Shown here: one piece after another, positions 8,347-15,948 of the stretch | How positions within the stretch are numbered: position 1 is the stretch's first letter | Layout of the letters: the number at the start of each line of letters is the position of its first letter | Origin: Streptomyces changanensis | GTDB lineage: Bacteria > Actinomycetota > Actinomycetes > Streptomycetales > Streptomycetaceae | NCBI RefSeq assembly: GCF_024600715.1 | Contig: NZ_CP102332.1 | Location: 4,278,001-4,342,000 of the forward strand | DNA: 64,000 nucleotides | Direction of reading: 5' to 3' | Notes under the pieces: generated by a model | Databases searched by the model: none | Told to the model about the DNA's origin: nothing | The model's input: only the letters and a program-made list of their open reading frames with translations | Made by a program: the position numbers and the translations under genes

Positions 8347-9081
8347 ATGGGACCCGTACCCGCACGGACACCCGGCGCACGCCGCGACGGGGGCGACCGA
8401 CGCCGCGAGGGGGACGGCGGACGCCCCCGCGGGGTCGGCGAACGTCCCCGTGACGTCGGTGGCGTGTGCGATGGCGGCGCGGAGGCGGGCGGCTCGGCGC
8501 CTCCGGCGGCCGGGGCGCCGGGAGCGCCCGCGGGGCCCGGTACGGCCGCGGAGCCCGGGGCGGTCGGAGGTGCGGCCGTGGGCCTCGGCGTGGCCGGGGC
8601 GACCGGTGCGGCCCCGGCCTCCGGGGCCTCTGGGGCCTCTGGGGCCTCCGGCCGATGCCGGCGGCCCCGGCGGCCCCGATGGTCCCGTCAGCCCCGCAAG
8701 CCTCGAGGGCCCCGATGGTCCCGGCGGCTGCGGGGGCCGGCCGGTGACCGGGGACAGGTCGCCGTCGAGTTCACCGGCCTCGTCCCCGTCGTGCTCGGCA
8801 CGCTCCTCCTGCTGTGGCAGGCGACGCTCATCGGCTACACGTACGCCCTCGCCGGCAACGCCGCCGACGAGGCCGCCCGCGCCGGAGCGGTCGGCGGCGA
8901 CTGCGCCGCCGCCGCGCAGTCGAAGCTCTCCGGCGCCTGGTCGGCCAGTACCTCCTGCGGGGGCGGTGGCGGCCTGGTGACCGCCGACGTGTCCCTCCAG
9001 GTACCCGCCCTCTTCCCCGGCGCGAACCTTCCCTTCACCGTCCGGGGCCACGCGGCCGCGGCCGACGAGCGGGAGGAGTGA
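8347..9081 (+). CDS. TadE-like pseudopilin with a long low-complexity leader
   Basis: 244 codons from ATG 8347, which has GGAGGGG 7 nt upstream. Residues 1-135 are a Gly/Pro/Arg/Ala low-complexity leader. Then comes a prepilin-type cleavage motif, DRGQVAVEF: Gly136 is the predicted cleavage site, with Glu141 at +5. A hydrophobic helix (142-165) and a small exported domain with two Cys (about 190 and 205) follow. TadE-like proteins normally have short leaders. An alternative start, GTG 8578 with GGAGGT upstream, would halve the leader. The product should be processed by the prepilin peptidase encoded at 18572 and act as a minor pseudopilin. Confidence 0.8.
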   Translation: MGPVPARTPGARRDGGDRRREGDGGRPRGVGERPRDVGGVCDGGAEAGGSAPPAAGAPGAPAGPGTAAEPGAVGGAAVGLGVAGATGAAPASGASGASGASGRCRRPRRPRWSRQPRKPRGPRWSRRLRGPAGDRGQVAVEFTGLVPVVLGTLLLLWQATLIGYTYALAGNAADEAARAGAVGGDCAAAAQSKLSGAWSASTSCGGGGGLVTADVSLQVPALFPGANLPFTVRGHAAAADEREE

Positions 9082-9086
9082 GGCGG

Positions 9087-9902
9087 ATGAGGCCCCCGAC
9101 CCCGACCCGAGCCCCGGCCTCGGCCCCCGCCTCGGCCCCGACTTCGGCCTCGGCCCCGACTTCGGCCTCGGCCCCGACTTCGACTTCGGCCTCGGCCCCG
9201 ACTTCGACTTCGGCCTCGGCCCCGACTTCGACTTCGGCCTCGGCCCCGACTTCGACTTCGGCCCCGACCCCGACTTCGACTTCGGCCCCGACCCCGACTT
9301 CGGCCCCGACTTCGACTTCGGCCTCGGCCCCGACTTCGGCCTCGGCCCCGACTTCGGCCCCGGCCCCGACTTCGACCTCGGCCTCGGCCCCGACTTCGGC
9401 CCCGGCCCCGGCCTCGGCCCCGGCCTCGGCCCCGGCCGGGACCGCAGTCCCGACCCCGACCCCGACCACAATCTCGCCCCCGGCACCGGCACCGGCACCG
9501 GCACCGACCTCGGCCACAGCCACGGCCCCCGCCGGGCCCCGGCGCCCCCGGGACCGGGGCCAGGCGGCCGTGGAGTTCGCCGGCTGGGTCGGCATCCTGA
9601 TGCTCGCCGCGCTCGCCGCCGTCCAGCTCGGCATCGTCGCGTACGCCGTCCAACAGGCCGGTATGGCCTCCCGGGCCGCCGCGCGTGTCGCCTCGCAGGG
9701 CGGCGACGGCGCGTCCGCGGGGCAGGCCGCCATGAGCGGCTGGCTCGCCGACGGGGCCTCCGTCAGCGCGCCCTCCGACGGCGAGGCGGTGACGGCCTCC
9801 GTCACCGTCTCCATCCCGGCCGTCCTGCCCCTCCTCAGCTTCGACCCGGTCACCAGGACCACCACCATGCCCGTGACCAGCAGCGAGGGAGGGACCCCGT
9901 GA
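9087..9902 (+). CDS. TadE/TadG-like pseudopilin with a 158-residue repeat leader
   Basis: 271 codons from ATG 9087, with GGGAGGAG at 9071-9078 overlapping the end of the previous gene. Residues 6-150 are an almost pure Pro/Thr/Ser/Ala array (units such as PTSTSASA). The prepilin motif RGQAAVEF follows, with Gly158 the predicted cleavage site and Glu163 at +5, then a hydrophobic helix (164-185) and a short exported domain. No ATG or GTG in frame lies between the repeat and the cleavage motif, so unless a rarer start is used the repeat must be translated. The GTG start of cpaF overlaps the stop by 4 nt. Predicted mature protein is about 113 aa. Confidence 0.82.
   Translation: MRPPTPTRAPASAPASAPTSASAPTSASAPTSTSASAPTSTSASAPTSTSASAPTSTSAPTPTSTSAPTPTSAPTSTSASAPTSASAPTSAPAPTSTSASAPTSAPAPASAPASAPAGTAVPTPTPTTISPPAPAPAPAPTSATATAPAGPRRPRDRGQAAVEFAGWVGILMLAALAAVQLGIVAYAVQQAGMASRAAARVASQGGDGASAGQAAMSGWLADGASVSAPSDGEAVTASVTVSIPAVLPLLSFDPVTRTTTMPVTSSEGGTP
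9105..9445 (+). repeat. Simple-sequence array inside the pseudopilin leader
   Basis: About 340 bp built from GCCCCGACTTCG and GCCTCG units with 6-nt and 24-nt periodicity. All units are multiples of three, so copy-number change would alter leader length but not the reading frame. Confidence 0.95.
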
Positions 9903-11242
9903 GCCTGCGCGCCCGCATCACCACCCCGGAGCCGGCCGGCGGCAGGGACGGCGAGGAGAACCACCTCGTCGGCGTCTACCGCGGCAAGCTCCTGGAGGAG
10001 ATCGACCTCGCCGAGATGTCGGCCCTCCCCGCCGCCGACCGCCGGGCCCGCCTCGAACGGGTCCTCGGTCACATCATCAGCCGCGAGGGCCCGGTCCTGT
10101 CCTCCACCGAGCGCGCGCAGCTCATCCGCCGCGTCGTCGACGAGGCTCTGGGTCTCGGCATCCTCGAACCGCTCCTGGAGGACGCCTCCATCAGCGAGAT
10201 CATGGTCAACGGCCCCGAGCAGGTGTACGTGGAGCGGCACGGCCGGCTCGAACGCCTCCCGATGCGCTTCTCCTCCACCGAGCAGCTCATGCAGACGATC
10301 GAGCGCATCGTCTCCACCGTCAACCGCCGCGTGGACGAGTCGAACCCCATGGTCGACGCCCGCCTCCCCTCCGGCGAACGCGTCAACGTCGTGATCCCGC
10401 CGCTCTCCCTCAGCGGCCCCGTGCTCACCATCCGCCGCTTCCCCCGCGCCTTCACGCTCCACGAGATGGTCGCCCTCGGGTCGCTGGACGAGCACATGGT
10501 GATGCTCCTCGCCGGACTGGTCCGCGCCAAGTTCAACGTCATCGTCTCCGGGGCCACCGGCACCGGGAAGACCACCCTCCTCAACGCCCTCTCCGGCCTC
10601 ATCCCGGACGGCGAGCGCATCGTCACCATCGAGGACTCCGCGGAACTCCGGCTCCAGCAGTCCCACGTCATCACCCTGGAGTCCCGTCCCCCCAACGTCG
10701 AGGGCAAGGGCCGCATCACCATCCGCGACCTCGTCCGCAACTCGCTGCGCATGCGCCCCGACCGCATCATCGTCGGCGAGGTGCGCGGCGGTGAGACGCT
10801 CGACATGCTCCAGGCCATGTCGACCGGCCACGACGGGTCCCTCGCCACCGTCCACGCCAACAGCGCGGAGGACGCGCTGACGCGGCTGCAGACCCTGGCG
10901 TCCATGTCGGAGGTCGAGGTGCCGTTCGTCGCCATCAAGGACCAGATCAACAGCGCCGTCGACGTCCTCGTGCAGCTCACCCGGCACGCCGACGGCTCCC
11001 GACGGATCACGGAGGTCGCGATGCTCGACTCCCACGGCCGCGAGGAGTACCGCATCGTGACCGTCTGCCGGTTCGAGGCGCAGCCGATGGCCCCGGACGG
11101 CCGCGTGTACGGCAGGTTCACCCACCACCCGCTGCCCCGGCGGGTCGCCGAACGGCTGTACATGTACAACGAGCCCACCCCGGCGGCCTTCGGCGTCGCC
11201 CTGGACGACGCCCAACTGGCGACGCGCGGCACGGCCGCGTAA
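9899..11242 (+). CDS. cpaF: Flp pilus assembly ATPase CpaF/TadA
   Basis: 447-aa cytoplasmic secretion-superfamily (GspE/VirB11-like) ATPase that powers pilus assembly. Visible motifs: Walker A SGATGTGKTT (217-226), Asp box IEDSAELRL (244-252), Walker B RIIVGEVRGGE (289-299) and His box HDGSLATVHANS (311-322). An N-terminal helical domain covers about 1-110. The GTG at 9899 overlaps the upstream stop as GTGA, so it is translationally coupled to the pseudopilin gene. Length is normal for the family. It should dock on the TadB/TadC platform encoded just downstream. Confidence 0.96.
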   Translation: MSLRARITTPEPAGGRDGEENHLVGVYRGKLLEEIDLAEMSALPAADRRARLERVLGHIISREGPVLSSTERAQLIRRVVDEALGLGILEPLLEDASISEIMVNGPEQVYVERHGRLERLPMRFSSTEQLMQTIERIVSTVNRRVDESNPMVDARLPSGERVNVVIPPLSLSGPVLTIRRFPRAFTLHEMVALGSLDEHMVMLLAGLVRAKFNVIVSGATGTGKTTLLNALSGLIPDGERIVTIEDSAELRLQQSHVITLESRPPNVEGKGRITIRDLVRNSLRMRPDRIIVGEVRGGETLDMLQAMSTGHDGSLATVHANSAEDALTRLQTLASMSEVEVPFVAIKDQINSAVDVLVQLTRHADGSRRITEVAMLDSHGREEYRIVTVCRFEAQPMAPDGRVYGRFTHHPLPRRVAERLYMYNEPTPAAFGVALDDAQLATRGTAA

Positions 11243-11284
11243 CCGAGGCCACCTCCCCCCGCCGCTGCCAAGCCCCTCCGAGCC

Positions 11285-11440
11285 CCGACGGACCACCGAC
11301 CGACGACCGAACGACCGACGAGCGAGCGACGAGCGAACGGCCGACGAGTGACCGCCGAGCGGACTACCGACGGACGGCGACAGACGACGACAGACGACGA
11401 CGAACGACGACGAACGAGACGACGGACGAGACGACGACAC
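11285..11440. repeat. Degenerate GAC/GAACGA-rich spacer between cpaF and tadB
   Basis: About 155 bp made almost entirely of drifting CGACGA/GAACGA/GGACGA units. It has no open gene and leaves tadB without a clear Shine-Dalgarno. It looks like slippage-generated simple sequence. Confidence 0.8.
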
Positions 11441-11441
11441 G

Positions 11442-12380
11442 ATGGACAACCTCCCGCTCCTCACCCTCGGCGTGACGCTGCTCGCCGGCCTCCTGGCCGT
11501 CGTGGGCGTCCACAGCTACGCCGCGGGCCGGGCGCAGCAGAAGGCGCTCGTGGCCCGGATGACCCACACGGGCCCGGTACCGATCGCCGGCCGCGGCCGC
11601 CGGTTCCCCCGTCTGGACCGCCGGCTGCGCGCGACCGGGGCGGGCCGCCGCCTCGAACGGAAGCTCGCCGTCACCGGCCTCGACGTCACGCCCGGCGAGT
11701 ACACCGTCTACGCCGCCGCGGTCCTCCTCGCCGCGTACCTCGTCGTGTCGGCCGTCTTCGCCCCGTTCTTCGGCGTCCTCGCCGTCCTCGCCGGCCTGTG
11801 GGGCGCGGACGCCTTCCTCGGCTGGCAGCGCCAGCGCCGCACCGAGGCGTTCATCAACCAGCTGCCCGAACTGACCCGCGTCCTGGCCAACGCCACCCAG
11901 GCCGGGCTCGCGCTCCGCACCGCCATCGCCATGGCCGCCGACGAGCTCGACGACCCGGCGGGCGAGGAGCTCCGCAGGGTCGCCGACCAGCTCGCCGTCG
12001 GCCACAGCCTCGACGACGCGCTCGGCGACCTCGCCGACCGGCTCCCCTCCCGCGAACTGGTCGTCCTCGTCACCACCCTCGTCCTGTCGAACCGGGCCGG
12101 CGGCCAGGTCGTCGGCTCCCTGCGCAACCTCACCGGCACGCTCGACGAGCGCAAGGAGACCCGCCGCGAGGTGACCACCCTGCTCTCCCAGGTCAAGGTG
12201 ACCGCCTTCGCCCTGCCGCTGCTGGGCCTCGGCTTCCTCCTCATGATCAACGGCATGAACCCGGGCGCACTCGACAAGATGACGGGATCCGTCGCCGGAC
12301 AGGTCGGCTCGGTCGTCGCCTTCGCGCTGTACACGGCCGGCTTCGTGATGATCCGCCGCCTCTCCCGGGTGCGGGTCTGA
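11442..12380 (+). CDS. tadB: Tad platform protein TadB (type II secretion F domain)
   Basis: 312-aa polytopic membrane protein. It has an N-terminal helix (about 5-25), two helices at about 85-125, a cytoplasmic T2SF domain (about 135-265, with the typical PELTRVLANATQAGLALRTAI helix region) and a C-terminal hairpin of two helices (about 245-310). With TadC it forms the inner-membrane platform that CpaF drives. ATG 11442 follows a low-complexity spacer and has only a poor GGACGAGACG-like ribosome binding region. It lies 27 nt upstream of tadC. Confidence 0.9.
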   Translation: MDNLPLLTLGVTLLAGLLAVVGVHSYAAGRAQQKALVARMTHTGPVPIAGRGRRFPRLDRRLRATGAGRRLERKLAVTGLDVTPGEYTVYAAAVLLAAYLVVSAVFAPFFGVLAVLAGLWGADAFLGWQRQRRTEAFINQLPELTRVLANATQAGLALRTAIAMAADELDDPAGEELRRVADQLAVGHSLDDALGDLADRLPSRELVVLVTTLVLSNRAGGQVVGSLRNLTGTLDERKETRREVTTLLSQVKVTAFALPLLGLGFLLMINGMNPGALDKMTGSVAGQVGSVVAFALYTAGFVMIRRLSRVRV

Positions 12381-12407
12381 GGCGCCGGGGAAGGAACGGA
12401 ACCCGAC

Positions 12408-13295
12408 ATGGTCCTCCTGCTCGCCGCCCTGGCGGCCCTCGCGGTGTACGGCGCCTTCCACGGCGTACGCCTCTACCGGGCCGAGGCCCGGCTCCCCGGC
12501 GACCTCGCCGTCGCCCTGGAGGTGGGCGCCACCCGCACCACCGCCGTCGCCTCGGGCGTCGACCGGCTGGGCATGCGCCACGCACCGGCCGTACTGCGCC
12601 TGATGGGCCCCCGGCGGGTCGACGCCCTGCGCCGCCGCCTCGACATGGCCGGCAACCCGGGCGGCCTCACCGTCGACCGGTACGCGGCCCGCCGCGCCGT
12701 CTACGGCTCCCTCGGCGTGGCCGCCGCCCTGGCGATGCTGCTGCGCGGCCAGGCGGTCGTCGCCGCCGTCGTCCTCGCGTACGGCCTCACGTGGACCGAC
12801 GTCCTGCTGCGCATCGCCATCCGCCGCCGCAGGGACGACATCGAACGGACCCTGCCGGACTTCCTCGACGTCCTCGCCGTCGTCGTCTCCGCCGGCCTGG
12901 GCTTCCGCCAGGCGCTGGAGCGGGTCGCCGAAAAGTACTCCGGCCCCTGGGCCGACGAACTGCGCATCACCCTGCGGCAGATGGACATGGGCGTCAGCCG
13001 CCGCGAGGCGTTCGACCAGCTGCGCCGGCGCAACGCCTCGGAACAGGTGTCGATGTTCGTCACCGCCCTGCAGCAGGGCGAGGAACTGGGCGCGCCGATC
13101 GTCGACACGTTGATACAGATCGCCAACGACATGCGCAGGACCGACGCGCAGAACGCCCGCCGCGCCGCCGCCAAGGCCGTACCGAAGACCACGCTCGTGG
13201 TGACGCTGGTGATGCTGCCGGCCACGATGATCCTCATCGCGCTGAGCTTCTACTACGGCTCGGGCGTCGACCTCGGCGACCTCCTGGGCGGCTGA
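12408..13295 (+). CDS. tadC: Tad platform protein TadC (type II secretion F domain)
   Basis: 295-aa membrane protein, paralogous partner of TadB. The T2SF domain is clear at about 145-270 (LPDFLDVLAVVVSAGLGF then RRVAEKY-like region), with flanking hydrophobic helices at 1-18, 105-140 and 260-290. It follows tadB by 27 nt with a GGGGAAGGAACGG ribosome binding region, so the two are one operon. A 443-bp gap then separates it from the pilin gene, which probably has its own promoter. Confidence 0.9.
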   Translation: MVLLLAALAALAVYGAFHGVRLYRAEARLPGDLAVALEVGATRTTAVASGVDRLGMRHAPAVLRLMGPRRVDALRRRLDMAGNPGGLTVDRYAARRAVYGSLGVAAALAMLLRGQAVVAAVVLAYGLTWTDVLLRIAIRRRRDDIERTLPDFLDVLAVVVSAGLGFRQALERVAEKYSGPWADELRITLRQMDMGVSRREAFDQLRRRNASEQVSMFVTALQQGEELGAPIVDTLIQIANDMRRTDAQNARRAAAKAVPKTTLVVTLVMLPATMILIALSFYYGSGVDLGDLLGG

Positions 13296-13738
13296 CATGA
13301 CGCACAGCGGCACCCGGCCGCCGTCTGCGACCGCACACACCCCCCGCCCCGATCGGGACCGCTCGGCGCCAACGGCCCCTCCGCGCACTGACATCGAGCC
13401 GGAAAATCACCGCGCGGAATGTCCCGAAGACCCTTCGCTTACGCAAGCGGATATGGGACATTCGTTGCCGAGTCAACGGCAGGGGGACGTGGGCACCCCG
13501 ACCCCGCCGGGCGATCCGGCACAGTCGGGACGAAGGGGGGCAGGACGGACCGTGACCGACCACCGAATCACATCCCGGTTCCCGATTCGGTCCCACGCAG
13601 GGGCGTTGGGGCCCATGATGAAGGGGGCTCACCCTGAGTACGGCCACGCCATCACCCGCGTGACCACCGGGACGACCTCCGCACCACGCACACCCGTCAC
13701 AGAAGACCCGCACGATCCCGATCCCGGAGGGGACCGCC
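13296..13738 (+). promoter_or_regulatory. Flp pilin promoter region
   Basis: 443 bp between tadC and flp with no convincing gene. It contains a nested dyad at 13419-13462 (separate entry) and ends in a strong GGAGGGGACC ribosome binding site for flp. Its size and placement suggest a separate, stronger promoter for the major pilin. Confidence 0.55.
13419..13462. repeat. Nested inverted repeat upstream of flp
   Basis: Outer 8-bp arms AATGTCCC (13419-13426) and GGGACATT (13455-13462) enclose an inner stem CGCTT/AAGCG (13436-13440 and 13445-13449) around ACGC. It could be an operator or an RNA stem in the flp leader. Confidence 0.6.
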
Positions 13739-13972
13739 ATGTCGAACATCGCACTGAAGGCCCTGACTCAGGCCAAGGTGTACGTGGGCACCTGGGTGAA
13801 GACCACGACGGACCACCTGAAACACCGCGCGGACCGAGGCCAGGGCGCTGTGGAGTACGTGGGCATCATCATCCTGGTCGGGGTGATCATCGCCGCGGTG
13901 GTGGGGTCGGGCATCGGCAACACCATCGCGACCGGGCTGCGCACCCAGGTCAGCAAGATCATCGGCAGCTGA
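13739..13972 (+). CDS. flp: Flp-family major pilin
   Basis: 77-aa prepilin. The 34-residue basic leader ends in ADRG, followed by QGAVEY with Glu39 at +5 of the cleavage site. A long hydrophobic helix with the Flp pattern GIIILVGVIIAAVVGSGIG comes next, then a short tail. After cleavage by the prepilin peptidase at 18572 the mature pilin is 43 aa, normal for Flp. GGAGGGGACC precedes the ATG. The next gene begins at or before its stop codon. This is the structural subunit of the pilus encoded by the locus. Confidence 0.95.
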   Translation: MSNIALKALTQAKVYVGTWVKTTTDHLKHRADRGQGAVEYVGIIILVGVIIAAVVGSGIGNTIATGLRTQVSKIIGS

Positions 13973-14640
13973 CCGCCGAAAACCCTTTCCGTCGGGACAC
14001 CGGACAGGCCTCGCCGCTGTACGTCTTCATGGTGGCGAGCCTGCTCTTCCTCGCGCTGGCGTTCTTCGCGGTCGGCCAGGCCGGAGCCACACGCAACGGC
14101 GCACAGTCGGCGGCGGACGCCGCCGCGCTGGCTGCGGCCAAGGAGTCGAGGGACCGGTACCGGCTGGGTGGTCTCGACGGTGACGCCCTCGGTGACCTCT
14201 TCGACGGCGTGCTGGTCGGGGAGGACGGCTGTGGAGCGAGCCACGCCTACGCGGCCCGCAACGGCGCCGCGGTGGAGGGCTGTGCACCACTCGGCGACGG
14301 CCGCTGGGGCTTCACGGTGACGGTGCGGTCGGCGAAGCCGGTGGGGGACACCATCCTGCCGGGTACGGAAGGACAGCATGCGGTCGCCACGGCCACCGCA
14401 GTCGTCACACCCCTGTGCGCCTTCGAACCCGCCGAGCCGCCAGAGCCGGCCGAGTCCTCCGAACCCGATCCGGCCGATCCGGCCGATCCGGACGAGTCCG
14501 CCGAGCCGGCGGACGGCACCGGAGACGTGGACGCCCCGGTTCTCGGCTCGTTGGACTGTGACGGCACACAGCTGGAACTGGACCCCGACGACCTTCCGGA
14601 CATGGCGGACCTCTTCGAGATCCGGCTGGCCGGGAACTGA
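13969..14640 (+). CDS. TadG-like pilus protein, start uncertain
   Basis: About 223 aa. The recognisable N-terminus is DTGQASPLYVFMVASLLFLALAF, the conserved anchor helix of actinobacterial TadG-like proteins. A small exported domain with three Cys (CGASH, CAPLG, LCAF) and an acidic Pro/Glu/Ala/Asp linker follow. No ATG or GTG lies in frame between the flp stop and the anchor. The only upstream in-frame candidate is CTG 13969, overlapping the flp TGA. The ATG at 14029 would cut the conserved anchor in half. I therefore place the start at 13969 tentatively. Likely a wall- or membrane-associated partner of the pilus. Confidence 0.65.
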   Translation: MTAENPFRRDTGQASPLYVFMVASLLFLALAFFAVGQAGATRNGAQSAADAAALAAAKESRDRYRLGGLDGDALGDLFDGVLVGEDGCGASHAYAARNGAAVEGCAPLGDGRWGFTVTVRSAKPVGDTILPGTEGQHAVATATAVVTPLCAFEPAEPPEPAESSEPDPADPADPDESAEPADGTGDVDAPVLGSLDCDGTQLELDPDDLPDMADLFEIRLAGN

Positions 14641-14670
14641 CCGTGAAGGAACGCAGAAGGAATGGCACTC

Positions 14671-15276
14671 ATGGGTAAGCGATGCAGAGCGACCACGCGT
14701 GCTGCCGTGACAGGCGTGGCGGCGGTGACGCTGTCCCTCCTGCTCACGGCCTGCGGTGGAGACGCCGGGGGTGGCGACGGTGCAGAGGGGCAGCAGGGGA
14801 AGTCGGGCAGCGTCTCATCCGCACCCGCCGCCCCCGACGGCCCGAAGAGTGGGAGCGAGGCCGAGGACTCGATCACCGACAAGACCTTGGCCACAATCAA
14901 CGGTGCCGGTGGCTTCGAGCTCGTCATCCACAGCGCCGCCAGGGAGCAAGGGGGCTTCCTCACCGTCACGGGCACGCTGAAGAACACCACTTCCGGCACC
15001 CTGGACGCTCCCCTCGAATGGAACGGGGAGGAGTTGCACGTCAAGAAGACGGGACCGTCCTTCGCCGGCGCGACGCTCATCGACAAGTCGGAGAAGAAGC
15101 GGTACTACGTGTTGCGGGACACCGAGGGCTTCCCTCTGACGACGACGGGCGTGACCACCATGAAGGGGGGCGAGTCGATCGTCATCTTCGCCCAGTTCCC
15201 CGCCCCCCCGTCGACCATCACCCAGGTGGAGTTCCAACTGCCGAAGATGTCCCCCGCCACGATCGAGCTCTCGTGA
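14671..15276 (+). CDS. Lipoprotein at the end of the Tad locus
   Basis: 201-aa exported lipoprotein. The signal peptide ends in a clear lipobox, LLLTAC, followed by a Gly/Asp/Ser-rich linker and a beta-rich domain (about 70-200) resembling DUF4352-type immunoglobulin-like folds. Two ATGs are in frame. I choose 14671 because AGAAGGA ends 9 nt before it, whereas it abuts ATG 14662 directly. The stop TGA overlaps the ATG of the next gene, so the lipoprotein and the OmpA-family protein are translationally coupled. Surface anchoring next to a Tad pilus suggests a structural or assembly role; that is inference. Confidence 0.82.
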   Translation: MGKRCRATTRAAVTGVAAVTLSLLLTACGGDAGGGDGAEGQQGKSGSVSSAPAAPDGPKSGSEAEDSITDKTLATINGAGGFELVIHSAAREQGGFLTVTGTLKNTTSGTLDAPLEWNGEELHVKKTGPSFAGATLIDKSEKKRYYVLRDTEGFPLTTTGVTTMKGGESIVIFAQFPAPPSTITQVEFQLPKMSPATIELS

Positions 15277-15911
15277 TGGGTACGCCGATCCCGGCCCGTC
15301 GCCCCGTCGCGACGCTCCTCGCCGCGCTGGTCCTCGCCACCGCCGTCCAGCTCACCGTTCCCCCTGCCGCGCGCGCCGACGAGACGCCGAGCGTGCCGCC
15401 CGGTACGGAGTCGACGGTGCCGCCGCCCGAGGTGGACCCGACCGCGCCCGGCCTCAAGATGCGCGACGGCGCCACGCTCGCCGGCGCCAAGGTGCTGCCC
15501 ATCGTCTCCATCGTGGAGTCCCAGGGCGGTGAGGAACGGCGTGAGGAGACCAGCACCAACCTCAAGTTCGCGCTGCAGGCGGAGGTCCTCTTCGGCAAGG
15601 ACAGCGCCAAGCTGACGCCCGAGGCGAACTCCCGCATCGCCGCCATCGCCGAGGAGATCAAGAAGCGGAACGCCTCCAAGATCCGCATCTTCGGCTTCAC
15701 CGACGACCTCGGCTCGTCCGTCCACGGCGACGTCCTGTCGAAGCAGCGCGCGGACGCCGTCCACGGCGTCCTCTCCCCGATGCTGGCCTCCTCGAACGTC
15801 ACGTACGAGATCCGCGGCTACGGCGAGCAGTACGCCATCGCCGACAACAGCACCGAGGAGGGGCGCAGGAAGAACCGCCGCGTGGAGGTCTCCTTCCCGA
15901 CCGGCGGCTGA
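15276..15911 (+). CDS. Secreted OmpA-family peptidoglycan-binding protein
   Basis: 211-aa exported protein. A Sec signal peptide (about 1-35) is followed by a Pro-rich linker and an OmpA C-terminal domain (about 95-208). The domain shows FGKDSAKLTPEANSRI, the GFTDD turn and the LSKQRADAV helix expected for a peptidoglycan-binding OmpA/MotB fold. ATG 15276 overlaps the lipoprotein stop (TGATG). In a Gram-positive cell it would bind the wall, and its position makes it a candidate wall anchor for the pilus machine. A short CCGTCCGC tandem repeat (15915-15950) follows. Confidence 0.88.
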   Translation: MGTPIPARRPVATLLAALVLATAVQLTVPPAARADETPSVPPGTESTVPPPEVDPTAPGLKMRDGATLAGAKVLPIVSIVESQGGEERREETSTNLKFALQAEVLFGKDSAKLTPEANSRIAAIAEEIKKRNASKIRIFGFTDDLGSSVHGDVLSKQRADAVHGVLSPMLASSNVTYEIRGYGEQYAIADNSTEEGRRKNRRVEVSFPTGG

Positions 15912-15948
15912 CCCCGTCAGCCCGTCCGCCCGTCCGCCCGTCCGCCCG

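Noticed and set aside
9105..9445. Possible CRISPR array
   Set aside because: Units are 6-24 nt with no unique spacers and lie inside a translated frame; it is simple-sequence DNA.
6901..9504. Very long open frame on the minus strand across cpaE and the TadE genes
   Set aside because: It is antisense to well-supported Tad genes, its product is repetitive Gly/Pro/Arg sequence, and the third-position GC pattern fits the plus-strand genes.
14662..14670. First ATG of the lipoprotein gene as start
   Set aside because: The AGAAGGA ribosome binding site directly abuts it, leaving no spacing; ATG 14671 is better placed.
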